Assembly (NCBI RefSeq): GCF_010730355.1
Contig: NZ_AP022576.1
Coordinates: 3,906,001 to 3,970,000, forward strand
Direction of reading: 5' to 3'
Source: Mycobacterium florentinum
GTDB taxonomy: Bacteria > Actinomycetota > Actinomycetes > Mycobacteriales > Mycobacteriaceae
Length of the DNA stretch: 64,000 bases
In this document: one piece after another, positions 52,996 to 61,773 of the stretch
Numbering within the stretch: position 1 is the stretch's first letter
Layout: every line of letters starts with the position of its first letter
The notes under the pieces: model-generated
The model's database searches: none
What the model saw: the letters and a program-made list of their open reading frames with translations, nothing else
Told to the model about the DNA's origin: nothing
Program-made: the position numbers and the translations under genes

Positions 52996-54126
52996 CTAGC
53001 CGAGCCCGGCGATCAGTCCCCGAGCCGCCTGCAATTCGGTGGGCCGATAGGGCCGACCATCGGGCAAAAGCAGGTCGTGGAACCACAGTTTCGGCGGCGC
53101 CGAGTACGGGTGATTCCAGGAGTCCCACGGATAGTAAGTCTGGGTCTTCCCGGCGACCAGACCCCAGTTGAACGCACCCACGTTGTGCCGCTTGGCAATC
53201 GGCAGGATCGTTTCGATGGTGCTGCCTTGAGACCGGGCCATGTACTCGGTGCACAGGATCGGCCGCCCCATCGGCGCCAGTTCGTTGATCTTCGATTCGA
53301 ACTCGGCCGGTTTGCCGTAGTTGTGGAAGGTGATCACGTCGGCGTTGTCGAGTTGGATGGCGTTGATGGCGCTGCGGCTTCCCGGATCTCCCCAGGATCC
53401 TTGCCACACACCGCTTGTCAATGGCTGCGCGGGATCGACCGCACGTGCCCATCGGAACACCTGGGGAAGCAGGTCGGCGACTCGCTGCAGCTTGTCTGCG
53501 CGCTCGACTTTGCGGTACTCCTTGGCGGGATTGTCGGGTTCGTTCCATAGGTCCCAACCCAAAACCCGGTCGTCATTGCGGAATTGACTCAACACGCCGG
53601 TGACGTAGTCCTGCATGACCGGGACGTAGCGGGGGTCGCCGAGGCGTTCGGCACCCGGACTCTGCACCCAGCCGGAGTTGTGCACCCCCGGTACCGGCGC
53701 GTGCTGCGGGCCGGCCTTGGGGAGGGGGTCCCAGCAGGAGTCGAACAACACGAACAGCGGCTTAATGCCATGGCGCGAGGCGATTCCGACGAACTGGCCC
53801 AAACGGCTTTGGAAGCCCTGGCGGTCGGTGGCCCACAACTGATCGTGGAGGAAGACCCGCATTGTGTTGAACCCCAGTGTGCGGGCCAAGCCCAACTCGC
53901 CGTCGATGCGTTGGGCGTCAAACGTTCCCGGCTGAAACATCTCCAGCTGATTGATGGCGGTCGACGGGATGTAGTTCGCGCCGACAAGCCAGCCCTGCGC
54001 GCGATACCAGGCGTTGGCGCGTTCGATCGACCACCGGGTCGCTTCAGCAGAAGCCCGCGGCATATGGGTCAATGCCGCGCCAGCTGCCAGCACGAGTGGC
54101 AACTTCATGGCCGTTCGGCGGTTCAC
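52996..54126 (-). CDS. Secreted GH5-like glycoside hydrolase
   Basis: A 376-residue exported (beta/alpha)8 hydrolase of the cellulase/GH5-like group. The signal peptide begins MNRRTAMKLPLVLAAGAA (possibly Tat, from the RR pair) and ends near PRASA. Candidate acid/base and nucleophile glutamates are in DLWNEPDNP and ILCTEYMAR. GFNTMRVFLHDQLW forms an early barrel strand. It is convergent with the glycosyltransferase. The target glycan is unknown. Confidence 0.85.
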   Translation of the reverse strand: MNRRTAMKLPLVLAAGAALTHMPRASAEATRWSIERANAWYRAQGWLVGANYIPSTAINQLEMFQPGTFDAQRIDGELGLARTLGFNTMRVFLHDQLWATDRQGFQSRLGQFVGIASRHGIKPLFVLFDSCWDPLPKAGPQHAPVPGVHNSGWVQSPGAERLGDPRYVPVMQDYVTGVLSQFRNDDRVLGWDLWNEPDNPAKEYRKVERADKLQRVADLLPQVFRWARAVDPAQPLTSGVWQGSWGDPGSRSAINAIQLDNADVITFHNYGKPAEFESKINELAPMGRPILCTEYMARSQGSTIETILPIAKRHNVGAFNWGLVAGKTQTYYPWDSWNHPYSAPPKLWFHDLLLPDGRPYRPTELQAARGLIAGLG

Positions 54127-54221
54127 GAAGTGACACTAGATTTCCCTTGTCGCGCAGGAGGTTCGACGCGCCGATCGCAATGATTTGTGGTTAGGAATTG
54201 TGACCTGATCGTGATCTGGTG

Positions 54222-54782
54222 CTAGCGAAGCTTGCGGCCGTGGTCGTCCTTCACGCTGCCGGTGAACATCATGATCGCGTCGACGATGGCCCAGATGGCG
54301 CTGCCGATCAAGAGCGGCGATGCGATGAAGCAGAAGAGGGTCAAGACGAGTCCCACGAGGCCGAGTATCAGCTGCGCGACCGCGATCTGCGTCGAGTCGA
54401 TGTAGAAGCGGCCGACGCCGAACACGCCAAAGAAAAGCTGCAACAGCCCCGCGGTGGTGCCGGACTTGTCCGACAGCGGAACACCCGTGGCGGGATCGCG
54501 CCCGAACGGTGCTTGGGGATCAACCGGCGTCCCCGGATACCCGGCATAGCCGGGATATGGCTGCGCGGGCGAATAGCCGGGAGGCGGGTAGCCGGATTGC
54601 GGTGGGGGATAGCCGGGGGGCGGGTAGCCGGGCAGCGGAGGGGGGTAGCCGGGTTGCGGAGGGTATGCCGGATACCCCGACGGCGGCGGCATCGGCGGCC
54701 CCGGGGGCGGCACGTAGCCGGGTGGCTGCCAACCCTCGGGCGGCGGCCCGGCGGGGAATCCGGGTGGGTTCGGCGTCGACAT
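54222..54782 (-). CDS. TM2-domain protein with proline/glycine-rich N-terminus
   Basis: A 186-residue protein. Residues 1-95 are low-complexity repeats of the form GYPPP. The C-terminal part is a TM2 domain with two membrane helices: KSGTTAGLLQLFFGVFGVGR, FYIDSTQIAVAQLILG and the WAIVDAIMMF end. Such proteins are common in actinobacterial membranes; no biochemical role is established. Confidence 0.85.
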   Translation of the reverse strand: MSTPNPPGFPAGPPPEGWQPPGYVPPPGPPMPPPSGYPAYPPQPGYPPPLPGYPPPGYPPPQSGYPPPGYSPAQPYPGYAGYPGTPVDPQAPFGRDPATGVPLSDKSGTTAGLLQLFFGVFGVGRFYIDSTQIAVAQLILGLVGLVLTLFCFIASPLLIGSAIWAIVDAIMMFTGSVKDDHGRKLR

Positions 54783-55131
54783 TGCCCCGAGTTAACCCTG
54801 CCGGGGGGCGGTGCGTCCATTCGCCGTGGACATTGCGCGGCCGCACGCGGGCGACCACCTCGGATCACCCTACTCGTGTAGACACAAACAATTGCCTATT
54901 GCTACTATCGCATCCGATATTGTTTTGCTGACCCGGGAGTGCGCCGATGCGCTGGTCGACATCGCCCGCATCTACGCCGAAACCGACGGAGCCGCGGCCC
55001 GCCGCTTGAATGAGTTCCGCCCTCCGGGCGGTTACCGGCTCGCCGGATAGGCGCATCAGCGCGGCAAATTCGCTGGGCATAGTCGGTGATGTCTCTTCTA
55101 ACTTTGGCCCCGACGGCGCGATACTTACCAG

Positions 55132-55518
55132 ATGTCCGATCGCAACGTGCTCGGCGGCCCACTGCAGCCGTGCGGCAACGAGCCCCTCACCGGTTACTAC
55201 CGCGACGGCTGTTGCTCGAGCGGACCCGAGGACACCGGCCGCCACACGATCTGCGCGGTGATGACCGCGGATTTTCTCGAGCATCAACGATCCATTGGCA
55301 ATGACTTGCTGACGCCGGTGCCCGAGTACCGATTTCCAGGCCTGCTCCCCGGTGACCGCTGGTGTGTGACTGCCCTGAATTGGCTTCGGGCTCATCGCGA
55401 TGGCTGCGCCGCGCCGGTGGTGTTGGCCTGCACCCACGAACGCACGCTCGAGGTCGTGCCTCTCGAGGCGCTCAGGGAACACCAAGTCGACGTTCCCGAC
55501 GATCTGGCTAACTTGTAG
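55132..55518 (+). CDS. DUF2237 family protein
   Basis: A 128-residue cysteine-containing protein matching the DUF2237 family: NVLGGPLQPCG, TGYYRDGCC, GRHTICAVMTADFLEHQ and LPGDRWCVTALNWL. Function unknown. It is convergent with the IclR gene and overlaps its end by 11 bases. The ATG at 55132 has no strong ribosome binding site. Confidence 0.85.
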   Translation: MSDRNVLGGPLQPCGNEPLTGYYRDGCCSSGPEDTGRHTICAVMTADFLEHQRSIGNDLLTPVPEYRFPGLLPGDRWCVTALNWLRAHRDGCAAPVVLACTHERTLEVVPLEALREHQVDVPDDLANL

Positions 55519-56395
55519 GGATCTCGATCCGTCGCGCCGCGGCGCAGACCTGCTCACCCAGGCGCGTCACATCGGCCGCGGTCAGGTCGGTGAACGGCGC
55601 GGCGCTGATGGACATCGCGACCACGCCGTCGTCGTCGAAGATCGGGGCGGAAATGGTGGCGATGCTGTGCGTGTCGCTGTCGGTGAGTTCGGCGTCCAGC
55701 ACGTCGATCACCGTGAGGTCGGCGAACGCCCGCGCGAGGCGCGCGGTGATCGCGTCGGGTTCGCCGTCTCCGCGCAGCGCCCGCAGTGCGGTATACACCT
55801 GCAGGTATTCGCGGCCGAGTCGTTCGACGGTGTATCCACGTTCCCGAATCTCGCTGAGCACCGCGGTGATTCGCCGTGACAGCGCGCCGGACGGCTTGCC
55901 GATGCCTCCCAGCCAGGCGCGCTGCGCGCCGGCCGGACTCCAGGCGATGTAGTCGCGGCCGAACGGTGCGACCAGGGGCATGCGTAGTCCGCGATCGATG
56001 CGCATGCCGGAGGCGGATTCACCGGCGCTGTCCAGCACGACGATCGCATTACCCTCGCGGCGCGCCAGAAACGCTTGTGCCGCTGTCGATTCCGCGAGCT
56101 GCTGCAAAATTCCATGAAAGACCCGGTCACCCGCCGGGTTCGCCAGCGACGCAATGCCCGGTCCCCAGGAGTAGGCGGCCGTCGTGATGTCACGCACCAC
56201 CCAGTGGTGGGCGGCCAGCGTCGTCAGGATCGCGTGCCCGGTGGCGCGGCTGATCCCCAGTTCGCGGTTGATCTCCGCGAGGGAGAACGCTCGGGTGGGT
56301 TGGGACCCGAGCAGCCGCATGACCGCGACCACGCGTTCGGTCGGCGGGGAAGTGGGTTGACGACGCGTCTGTCGCGCGTCTACCGTCCGTATCAT
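55508..56395 (-). CDS. IclR-family regulator
   Basis: A regulator of about 295 residues with an N-terminal winged helix (RVVAVMRLLG, AFSLAEINRELGISRATGHAI) and a C-terminal IclR effector domain (RREGNAIVVLDSAG, RGYTVERLGREY, SAPIFDDDGVVAMSISA). The start is uncertain: the frame extends to 56425, but ATG at 56395 leaves the palindromes at 56388-56423 mostly upstream. It is divergent from the sulfotransferase operon and probably controls it. Confidence 0.88.
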   Translation of the reverse strand: MIRTVDARQTRRQPTSPPTERVVAVMRLLGSQPTRAFSLAEINRELGISRATGHAILTTLAAHHWVVRDITTAAYSWGPGIASLANPAGDRVFHGILQQLAESTAAQAFLARREGNAIVVLDSAGESASGMRIDRGLRMPLVAPFGRDYIAWSPAGAQRAWLGGIGKPSGALSRRITAVLSEIRERGYTVERLGREYLQVYTALRALRGDGEPDAITARLARAFADLTVIDVLDAELTDSDTHSIATISAPIFDDDGVVAMSISAAPFTDLTAADVTRLGEQVCAAARRIEIPTS

Positions 56396-56423
56396 ATTTC
56401 GAATCATACGTCGAATATTCGAC
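56388..56423. promoter_or_regulatory. Palindromic operator candidate for the IclR regulator
   Basis: GTCGAATATTCGAC at 56410-56423 is a perfect 14-base palindrome. An adjoining imperfect inverted repeat at 56388-56410 has CGTAT and ATACG ends with TTCGAA at its core. They lie between the divergent IclR and sulfotransferase genes, ending 23 bases before the latter. Two related boxes of this kind are usual for IclR regulators. Confidence 0.55.
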
Positions 56424-56445
56424 ACTCGGTCAGGGAGGCGGTCGC

Positions 56446-57714
56446 ATGGGCTCTGCGGGCCCCGACATCACCGACATCGATTTCGACGACCTGACCTCGC
56501 CGCAGCTGACCGATGTTCAGCGCCAGATTCTGGAATTCACCGAGGCCAAACAGATCGCCTTCGACATCGACGGGATGCTCGCGGAGGCCGTCGAGCAAGC
56601 GGGCGCCGATGATCTGGACGACACCGACGGATTCGGTGACCGGCTCACCGCGCACGTCGCCGCGATCGAAGCCGACGACGGTCTGCGCCAGCTCAGCCGC
56701 TCGACCTTGCGGCAGCGAGTGGTTCGCCTGCTGCGAAACCGGTTGTCGCTCACCGAACTCGTCAAGCGCTATCCCGAGATCGAGTCGATTCCAATCGAGA
56801 AGCCGTTCATCGTTGTCGGCATGCCGCGATCCGGCACCACCCATCTGGTCAATCTCATCGCCGCGGACACCCGCCGGCGCGCATTGCCGTATTGGGAGAG
56901 CCAGGAGCCGATCCCCGCGCGTGGCGAGGGCCCCGACATCTTCGGGGTCGACCCGCGTTACGCGCGCGCCAAGGCCGAACACGACGCCCTGATGGTCAGT
57001 GCTCCCGTGGTGGCGGCCATGCATGACCGGTTCCCCGAGGCGATCGAGGAGGAGGTCGAACTCCTCGACCTCGACCTCGCCGGCTATGTGCTGGAATGGC
57101 ATGCCCGCGTGCCGGATTGGCGCGACTATTACCTCGCGCTCGACCAGACGCGGCACTATGGCTATCTGAAGAAGGTCTTGCAGGCGCTGACCTTCCTGCG
57201 CGGGCCGCGGACCTGGATCCTGAAGAGTCCCCAGCATTGCGAGCAGCTCGGCCCGCTGATGGCGACCTTCCCCGACGCGACCGTCGCGTTCACGCACCGC
57301 GACCCCGTCGCGGTGGTGCAGTCGGCGATCACGATGATGGCCTACTCCGACCGGCTGCGCCGCACGAGTATCGACCCGGCCTGGCTGCTGGACTACTGGA
57401 CCGATCGGGTGCACCGACTACTCAGCGCATGTGTCCGCGATCGCGACCTGGTGCCCTCCGAGCGCAGCATCGACGTCAACTTCCACCAGCTCAACGGCAA
57501 CGAGTTGCCGGTGCTCGACGAGCTGTACCGGCGCGGTGGAGTCGAACTGACGCCGAAGGTGCGTAACCGATTCCAGCACTACCTCGACGGCAACCCGCGC
57601 GGCAAGCACGGCCGCATCCGCTACGACCTGCAACGCCACTTCGGCGTCACGGCCGAGGAACTGCGTGGGCGGTTCGACTTCTACTTCGACCGGTTCGACG
57701 TCCGCCCCGAATGA
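56446..57714 (+). CDS. PAPS-dependent sulfotransferase
   Basis: A 422-residue sulfotransferase family protein that should transfer sulfate from PAPS to an alcohol. The 5'-phosphosulfate loop is IVVGMPRSGTTHL, and the 3'-phosphate region includes VAFTHRDPVAVVQS. It is larger than minimal members because of an N-terminal helical region of about 110 residues. GGGAGG precedes the ATG. It is followed after 9 bases by a sulfatase-like gene, an interesting pairing. Confidence 0.9.
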   Translation: MGSAGPDITDIDFDDLTSPQLTDVQRQILEFTEAKQIAFDIDGMLAEAVEQAGADDLDDTDGFGDRLTAHVAAIEADDGLRQLSRSTLRQRVVRLLRNRLSLTELVKRYPEIESIPIEKPFIVVGMPRSGTTHLVNLIAADTRRRALPYWESQEPIPARGEGPDIFGVDPRYARAKAEHDALMVSAPVVAAMHDRFPEAIEEEVELLDLDLAGYVLEWHARVPDWRDYYLALDQTRHYGYLKKVLQALTFLRGPRTWILKSPQHCEQLGPLMATFPDATVAFTHRDPVAVVQSAITMMAYSDRLRRTSIDPAWLLDYWTDRVHRLLSACVRDRDLVPSERSIDVNFHQLNGNELPVLDELYRRGGVELTPKVRNRFQHYLDGNPRGKHGRIRYDLQRHFGVTAEELRGRFDFYFDRFDVRPE

Positions 57715-57723
57715 GGAGCCTCG

Positions 57724-58983
57724 ATGAGCGCCCACGACTTTGAGCCGGTTTACCGCAGCAGGCCGGGCGCCGATGACCTTCGGCCGGCGGCCGCCGAACG
57801 CGCCGAACAGATCGCGCCGGGGCTGTGGTGCTCGCCGGGCCTGTCCAACGCGTACCTGCTCACCACGGGCGACGGCCGGGTGATCGTGAACACCGGCATG
57901 GGTTTCGAGGGGCCGGTGCATCGGGCCAACTTCGATGCCGTCGACTCCTCGCCGGTGCGCTACATCATCTTCACCCAAGGCCACGTCGACCATGTCGGCG
58001 GCCTGGACAGCGTTCGCGATCCCGACACAACCGTTGTCGCCCAGTCGAACTGGACCCAGTGGCGAGACGACAACGAACGCCTCATCCCGTACCGCGCCAG
58101 CCGCAGCGCCTTCGCCTTCTCCGACACCTTGGCGACCGGGATTCAGGCCATTCAACGCCGGCTAGGAACGAAGCGACTGCCCGCCCAGAGCGTCCCCACC
58201 GTCGACCTGGACTTCGACGACACGCTCACCCTCGAGGTCGGCGGGCGGCGACTGGAGCTGATCTCGGTCCCCGGCGGCGAAACCACGGACTCGTTGGTGA
58301 TCTGGCTGCCCGAGGAGCGGATATGCCTGTGCGGAAACACCTTTGGCCCGATCTTCGGGCACATTCCCAACCTGGTGACGATGCGCGGCGACCGCTACCG
58401 CGACGCCCTGACCACGATCGCCTCGGTCGAGCGGGTACGCGAGCTGCAGCCCGAGCTGCTGGTGACCGGACACTTCGAACCCATCGCGGGCGCCGAGCGG
58501 ATCCACCACGAACTCACCCGGCTGCGTGACGCCATCGAGTACATCCACGATCAGACGGTGGCCGGGATGAACGCCGGAAAAGATGTCCAGACCCTGATGC
58601 GCGAGATCACCCTGCCGCCGGAATACGAAGTGGGCCAGGGATATGGAAAGGTCTCCTGGGATGTGCGGGCGGTCTGGGAGAACTACTCGGGCTGGTTCCA
58701 CCACCGGTCGACCACCGAGCTGTATCCCGTCGGGTTCGACACCGTCGGTACCGATGTGGTGGAACTGGCCGGAGCCGATGCGCTTGTGGGCCGAGCGAGG
58801 GCACACCTCGCCGAGAGTCGTCCCTTGCACGCCATTCATTTGGCCGAACTCGTCGCCACCGTGCGGCCCGATCACCCGGGGGCGCGCGAAGTGCTGCGGG
58901 AAGCGCATGAAAGTCTGCTGGACGGCACTACGAACTTCTGGGAAAGAGCGTGGCTCTCGCGGCAGATAGCGAGTTACTCGTGA
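57724..58983 (+). CDS. Metallo-beta-lactamase fold protein, alkylsulfatase-like
   Basis: A 419-residue MBL-fold hydrolase. Its C-terminal part with SWDVRAVWENYSGWFHH resembles the dimerisation region of SdsA1-type alkylsulfatases. The metal motif HxHxDH reads QGHVDHVGG near residues 83-92, so the first histidine is Gln, and the later ligand region reads PGGETTDS. Metal binding may be altered. With the sulfotransferase next door, handling of an organic sulfate ester is a reasonable but unproven idea. Confidence 0.82.
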   Translation: MSAHDFEPVYRSRPGADDLRPAAAERAEQIAPGLWCSPGLSNAYLLTTGDGRVIVNTGMGFEGPVHRANFDAVDSSPVRYIIFTQGHVDHVGGLDSVRDPDTTVVAQSNWTQWRDDNERLIPYRASRSAFAFSDTLATGIQAIQRRLGTKRLPAQSVPTVDLDFDDTLTLEVGGRRLELISVPGGETTDSLVIWLPEERICLCGNTFGPIFGHIPNLVTMRGDRYRDALTTIASVERVRELQPELLVTGHFEPIAGAERIHHELTRLRDAIEYIHDQTVAGMNAGKDVQTLMREITLPPEYEVGQGYGKVSWDVRAVWENYSGWFHHRSTTELYPVGFDTVGTDVVELAGADALVGRARAHLAESRPLHAIHLAELVATVRPDHPGAREVLREAHESLLDGTTNFWERAWLSRQIASYS

Positions 58984-58999
58984 CGGAAGGGACATCACC

Positions 59000-59485
59000 A
59001 TGACGTTTGTGTTGCAGCCCGAGGACTTCTATCACACCGGGATCGTGGTGCCAGACCTCGACGCCGCGATGGCCCGCCTCACCGCCCTGGCCGGCTACCG
59101 GTGGATCACTCCGCTGCGCTATACGTTGCCGTTCCGGACCACGGCCGGAGTTCGCGACCTGACCTCGACGATCGTCTACTCGGTGCAAAGCCCGCACCTC
59201 GAACTGGTGCAGGAGGTTCCGGGCACGCCGTGGACCGCCGCACCGGGTAACTCCGTGCACCACGTCGGCTATTTCACCGATAACCTCGCCGAGACCGCGC
59301 GTGCGTTGGAGGCCAATGGCTTCACCTTCGAAATGACCGGGGAAATACCGGATTCGGAGTTTGGGATGTTCGCCTACTACGTCGACCCGTTCGGCACCCG
59401 CGTCGAAATCGTCGACCGCGCACTGTTCCCCGATTTCGCCGCGTTCGTGGAGTCCATCGCCGCCCCGGACCCCGACGGAGCCTGA
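59000..59485 (+). CDS. VOC-family (glyoxalase-like) protein
   Basis: A 161-residue vicinal-oxygen-chelate protein with two beta-alpha-beta-beta-beta units. HTGIVVPDLDAAM starts the first and VHHVGYFTDNLAETA the second. Candidate metal ligands are His12, Glu72 (HLELVQE), His87 or 88, and Glu in TRVEIVDR. It lies 16 bases after the sulfatase-like gene. The substrate is unknown. Confidence 0.85.
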   Translation: MTFVLQPEDFYHTGIVVPDLDAAMARLTALAGYRWITPLRYTLPFRTTAGVRDLTSTIVYSVQSPHLELVQEVPGTPWTAAPGNSVHHVGYFTDNLAETARALEANGFTFEMTGEIPDSEFGMFAYYVDPFGTRVEIVDRALFPDFAAFVESIAAPDPDGA

Positions 59486-59486
59486 C

Positions 59487-60452
59487 ATGGTATTGACGGT
59501 GCTGCGCTTCAACTTCGCGTCGCCGCACGGGGAACCGCGCACCCAGAGCAAGCTCTTGTCCGCCGCGCTCGAATTGGCGCAATGGGGTGAGTCCCATGGC
59601 ATCATGACGGTCAGCGTCGATGAGCACCACGCCACCGGCCACGGCTGGAGCTGCAACCCGATCATGGCCGCGGCGATGTTCCTGGCCCGCACCTCGACGA
59701 TGATTGCCAGCGTGGACTGCGCGCTGGGGCCGTTGTGGAATCCGGTCCGGCTCGCCGAAGACATTGCGCTCGTGGACAACATGAGCCGCGGCCGGCTGCA
59801 CACGACGGTGGGCCTGGGCTACCGCTCCGTCGAGTATGACTCGCTCGGAATGGATTTCAGCCAGCGGGGCGCATTGATGGACGATCTGGTTGCGCAGCTG
59901 CTGGCGGTCTGGTCCGGCGCCGGGGCGGGAATCTGTACCGGTACCTGGACCCGGCCGCATCCGCCGCTGTACGTCGGTGGCGGTGCACGCGCCACGGCGC
60001 GGCGCGCGGCGCGATTCGGCCTGCCGCTGAGCCTGGCCGACCATCTGCCCGACATCGCCGCCTACTACCGCGAGCTTTGCGCGCAGGAGGGCATCAAGCC
60101 GTTCATCCTGATGCCCGGGCCGATCAATCGCGGAATGATCTACTTGCACGAGGATCCCGAGCGGGCCTGGGCCGAACTCGGCGAGCATATCCTTTGGGAG
60201 GCGGTCACTTACGGCGAGTGGTCGACCGACCAACGATCCCTGATGCACCTGCCCGGCATCCGGACGCTGGACGAGGTCAGAGCGTCCGGACGATACCGGT
60301 TCCTGACCCCCGACGAGCTGATCGCCGAGATCTCAGACAGCGACGACTACGGACCGCTGGTGCTACACCCGCTGGTCGGCGGCATGCCCGTCGACGAGGC
60401 GTGGAAATCGGTCCAGCTGCTGACCGACACCGTGCTGCCCGTGCTCAGCTGA
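59487..60452 (+). CDS. LLM-class flavin-dependent oxidoreductase
   Basis: A 321-residue luciferase-like TIM-barrel oxidoreductase using FMN or F420. It has VSVDEHHATGHGWSCNP, NPVRLAEDIALVDNMSRGRL and VGLGYRSVEYDSLGMDF, which are core LLM blocks. The ATG at 59487 overlaps nothing but starts one base after the VOC stop. It ends the IclR-controlled operon, and its end overlaps the convergent peptidase gene by 8 bases. Confidence 0.9.
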   Translation: MVLTVLRFNFASPHGEPRTQSKLLSAALELAQWGESHGIMTVSVDEHHATGHGWSCNPIMAAAMFLARTSTMIASVDCALGPLWNPVRLAEDIALVDNMSRGRLHTTVGLGYRSVEYDSLGMDFSQRGALMDDLVAQLLAVWSGAGAGICTGTWTRPHPPLYVGGGARATARRAARFGLPLSLADHLPDIAAYYRELCAQEGIKPFILMPGPINRGMIYLHEDPERAWAELGEHILWEAVTYGEWSTDQRSLMHLPGIRTLDEVRASGRYRFLTPDELIAEISDSDDYGPLVLHPLVGGMPVDEAWKSVQLLTDTVLPVLS

Positions 60453-61773
60453 CCGGCACCGCCGTCGAGTACAGCCACGCTTCCCACAGCGGGCGCAGCG
60501 ACTCGTCCGAGTAGTTGGCCGCCAGGCCGGTGAAGTCGGCGGTCACAGCGGTGCCGTGGCGATGGCGCGACGTCCAATCCTTCAGCAGTGCAAAGAAATT
60601 GTCGCTGCCCACCCGTCCGCGCAGCGCGTGCAGGGTCAACGCGCCGCGCTTGTATACGCGGTCGTCGAACATGTCGCGTGCTCCGGGATCGGTCAGTAAC
60701 AGGTCTTGCGGCTTGGCCCGCAGCTGCGTGTGGTGCAACCGCGCGAGGTCGTCGGCGCTGGGACCGCCGCTGCTCTCCGACCACAACCATTCCGCGTAAC
60801 ACGCGAATCCTTCGTGCAGCCAGATATCGCGCCACTGGCCCGCGGTCACCGAGTTACCGAACCACTGATGTGCCAGTTCGTGGGCGATCAGCCGTTCACT
60901 GGACCGGGTGCCGTCGCAATGGTTGGCGCCGAAGATCGAAATACCCTGGGCCTCAAGGGGTATCTCCAACTGATCGTCGGTGACGACGACGGTGTACCCG
61001 GTGGCCAGCGGGTAGGGTCCGAACAGTTCGACGAACAACTTCATCATCTCGGGTTGGCGGGCGAAGTCGTGATCGAAGTCGCTGCGCAACCGCGCGGGCA
61101 GCGCGGCCTGTATCGGCACCGGAGTACGGGCCAGCCGCCGCATCTCGTAGCTGCCGATCTGCAGCGTGATCAGGTATGTCGACGTCGGCTCGCGCTGTTC
61201 ATAGGTCCACACGGTGCGTGAGGCGCGGGCCCGGCGCGAGAGCAGCTGCCCGTTGGCGATCACCCGGTACCGGCTTTCGGTGCTGACCTGTAGGTGAAAC
61301 GCCGCCTTGGCACTGGGATGGTCGTTGCAGGGGAACCACGACGCGGCGCCGTTGGGTTGCCCCGCGACCAGCACGCCGTCGGTCAGTTCTTCGAAACCGA
61401 CATCGCCCCACAGCGTACGAAGCGGGCGCGGCGAGCCGCCGTATCGCACGACGATCGACAACGCGGCCCCGGTCGGGAGCTTGGTGCCCAATCGGATGCG
61501 CAATTTGCCGCCACGACAAGAGAACTGGTCAACCCGCTTTCCGTTGACCGAGACCTTCGACACCGTCAACGCCGCCGCCAGGTCGAGGGTGAATTGCTGC
61601 AATTCGGTCAGCGTGACGGCGGTGATCGTGGCCGAGCCGGACAGCCGGTTCAACGAGACCTTATAGTCCAGATCCAACTCATACCGGGAGACTTGGTAAC
61701 CGGCGTTGCCGTTTTTCGGCAGGTACTCGTCGATCACATCCGCCGGCGGCGCCTTCTTGGCGGAATCCTTCAC
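60445..61773 (-). CDS. M1-family zinc metallopeptidase
   Basis: A 442-residue gluzincin aminopeptidase-like enzyme, short compared with full M1 aminopeptidases of about 850 residues. Zinc ligands are His298 and His302 in HELAHQW and Glu321 (x18 spacing, HEGFACYAEW). The exopeptidase GAMEN block is not clear; GISIFGANH stands in that area. The GTG at 61773 overlaps the stop of the NRPS-like gene (GTGA), so the two are coupled. In streptomycetes a peptidase is linked with poly-lysine synthetase, which this pairing recalls. Confidence 0.88.
   Translation of the reverse strand: MKDSAKKAPPADVIDEYLPKNGNAGYQVSRYELDLDYKVSLNRLSGSATITAVTLTELQQFTLDLAAALTVSKVSVNGKRVDQFSCRGGKLRIRLGTKLPTGAALSIVVRYGGSPRPLRTLWGDVGFEELTDGVLVAGQPNGAASWFPCNDHPSAKAAFHLQVSTESRYRVIANGQLLSRRARASRTVWTYEQREPTSTYLITLQIGSYEMRRLARTPVPIQAALPARLRSDFDHDFARQPEMMKLFVELFGPYPLATGYTVVVTDDQLEIPLEAQGISIFGANHCDGTRSSERLIAHELAHQWFGNSVTAGQWRDIWLHEGFACYAEWLWSESSGGPSADDLARLHHTQLRAKPQDLLLTDPGARDMFDDRVYKRGALTLHALRGRVGSDNFFALLKDWTSRHRHGTAVTADFTGLAANYSDESLRPLWEAWLYSTAVPVS

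Noticed and set aside
54811..55050. 79-codon plus-strand frame before the DUF2237 gene
   Set aside because: Only part looks protein-like; start and family are unclear, and support was too weak to list as a gene.
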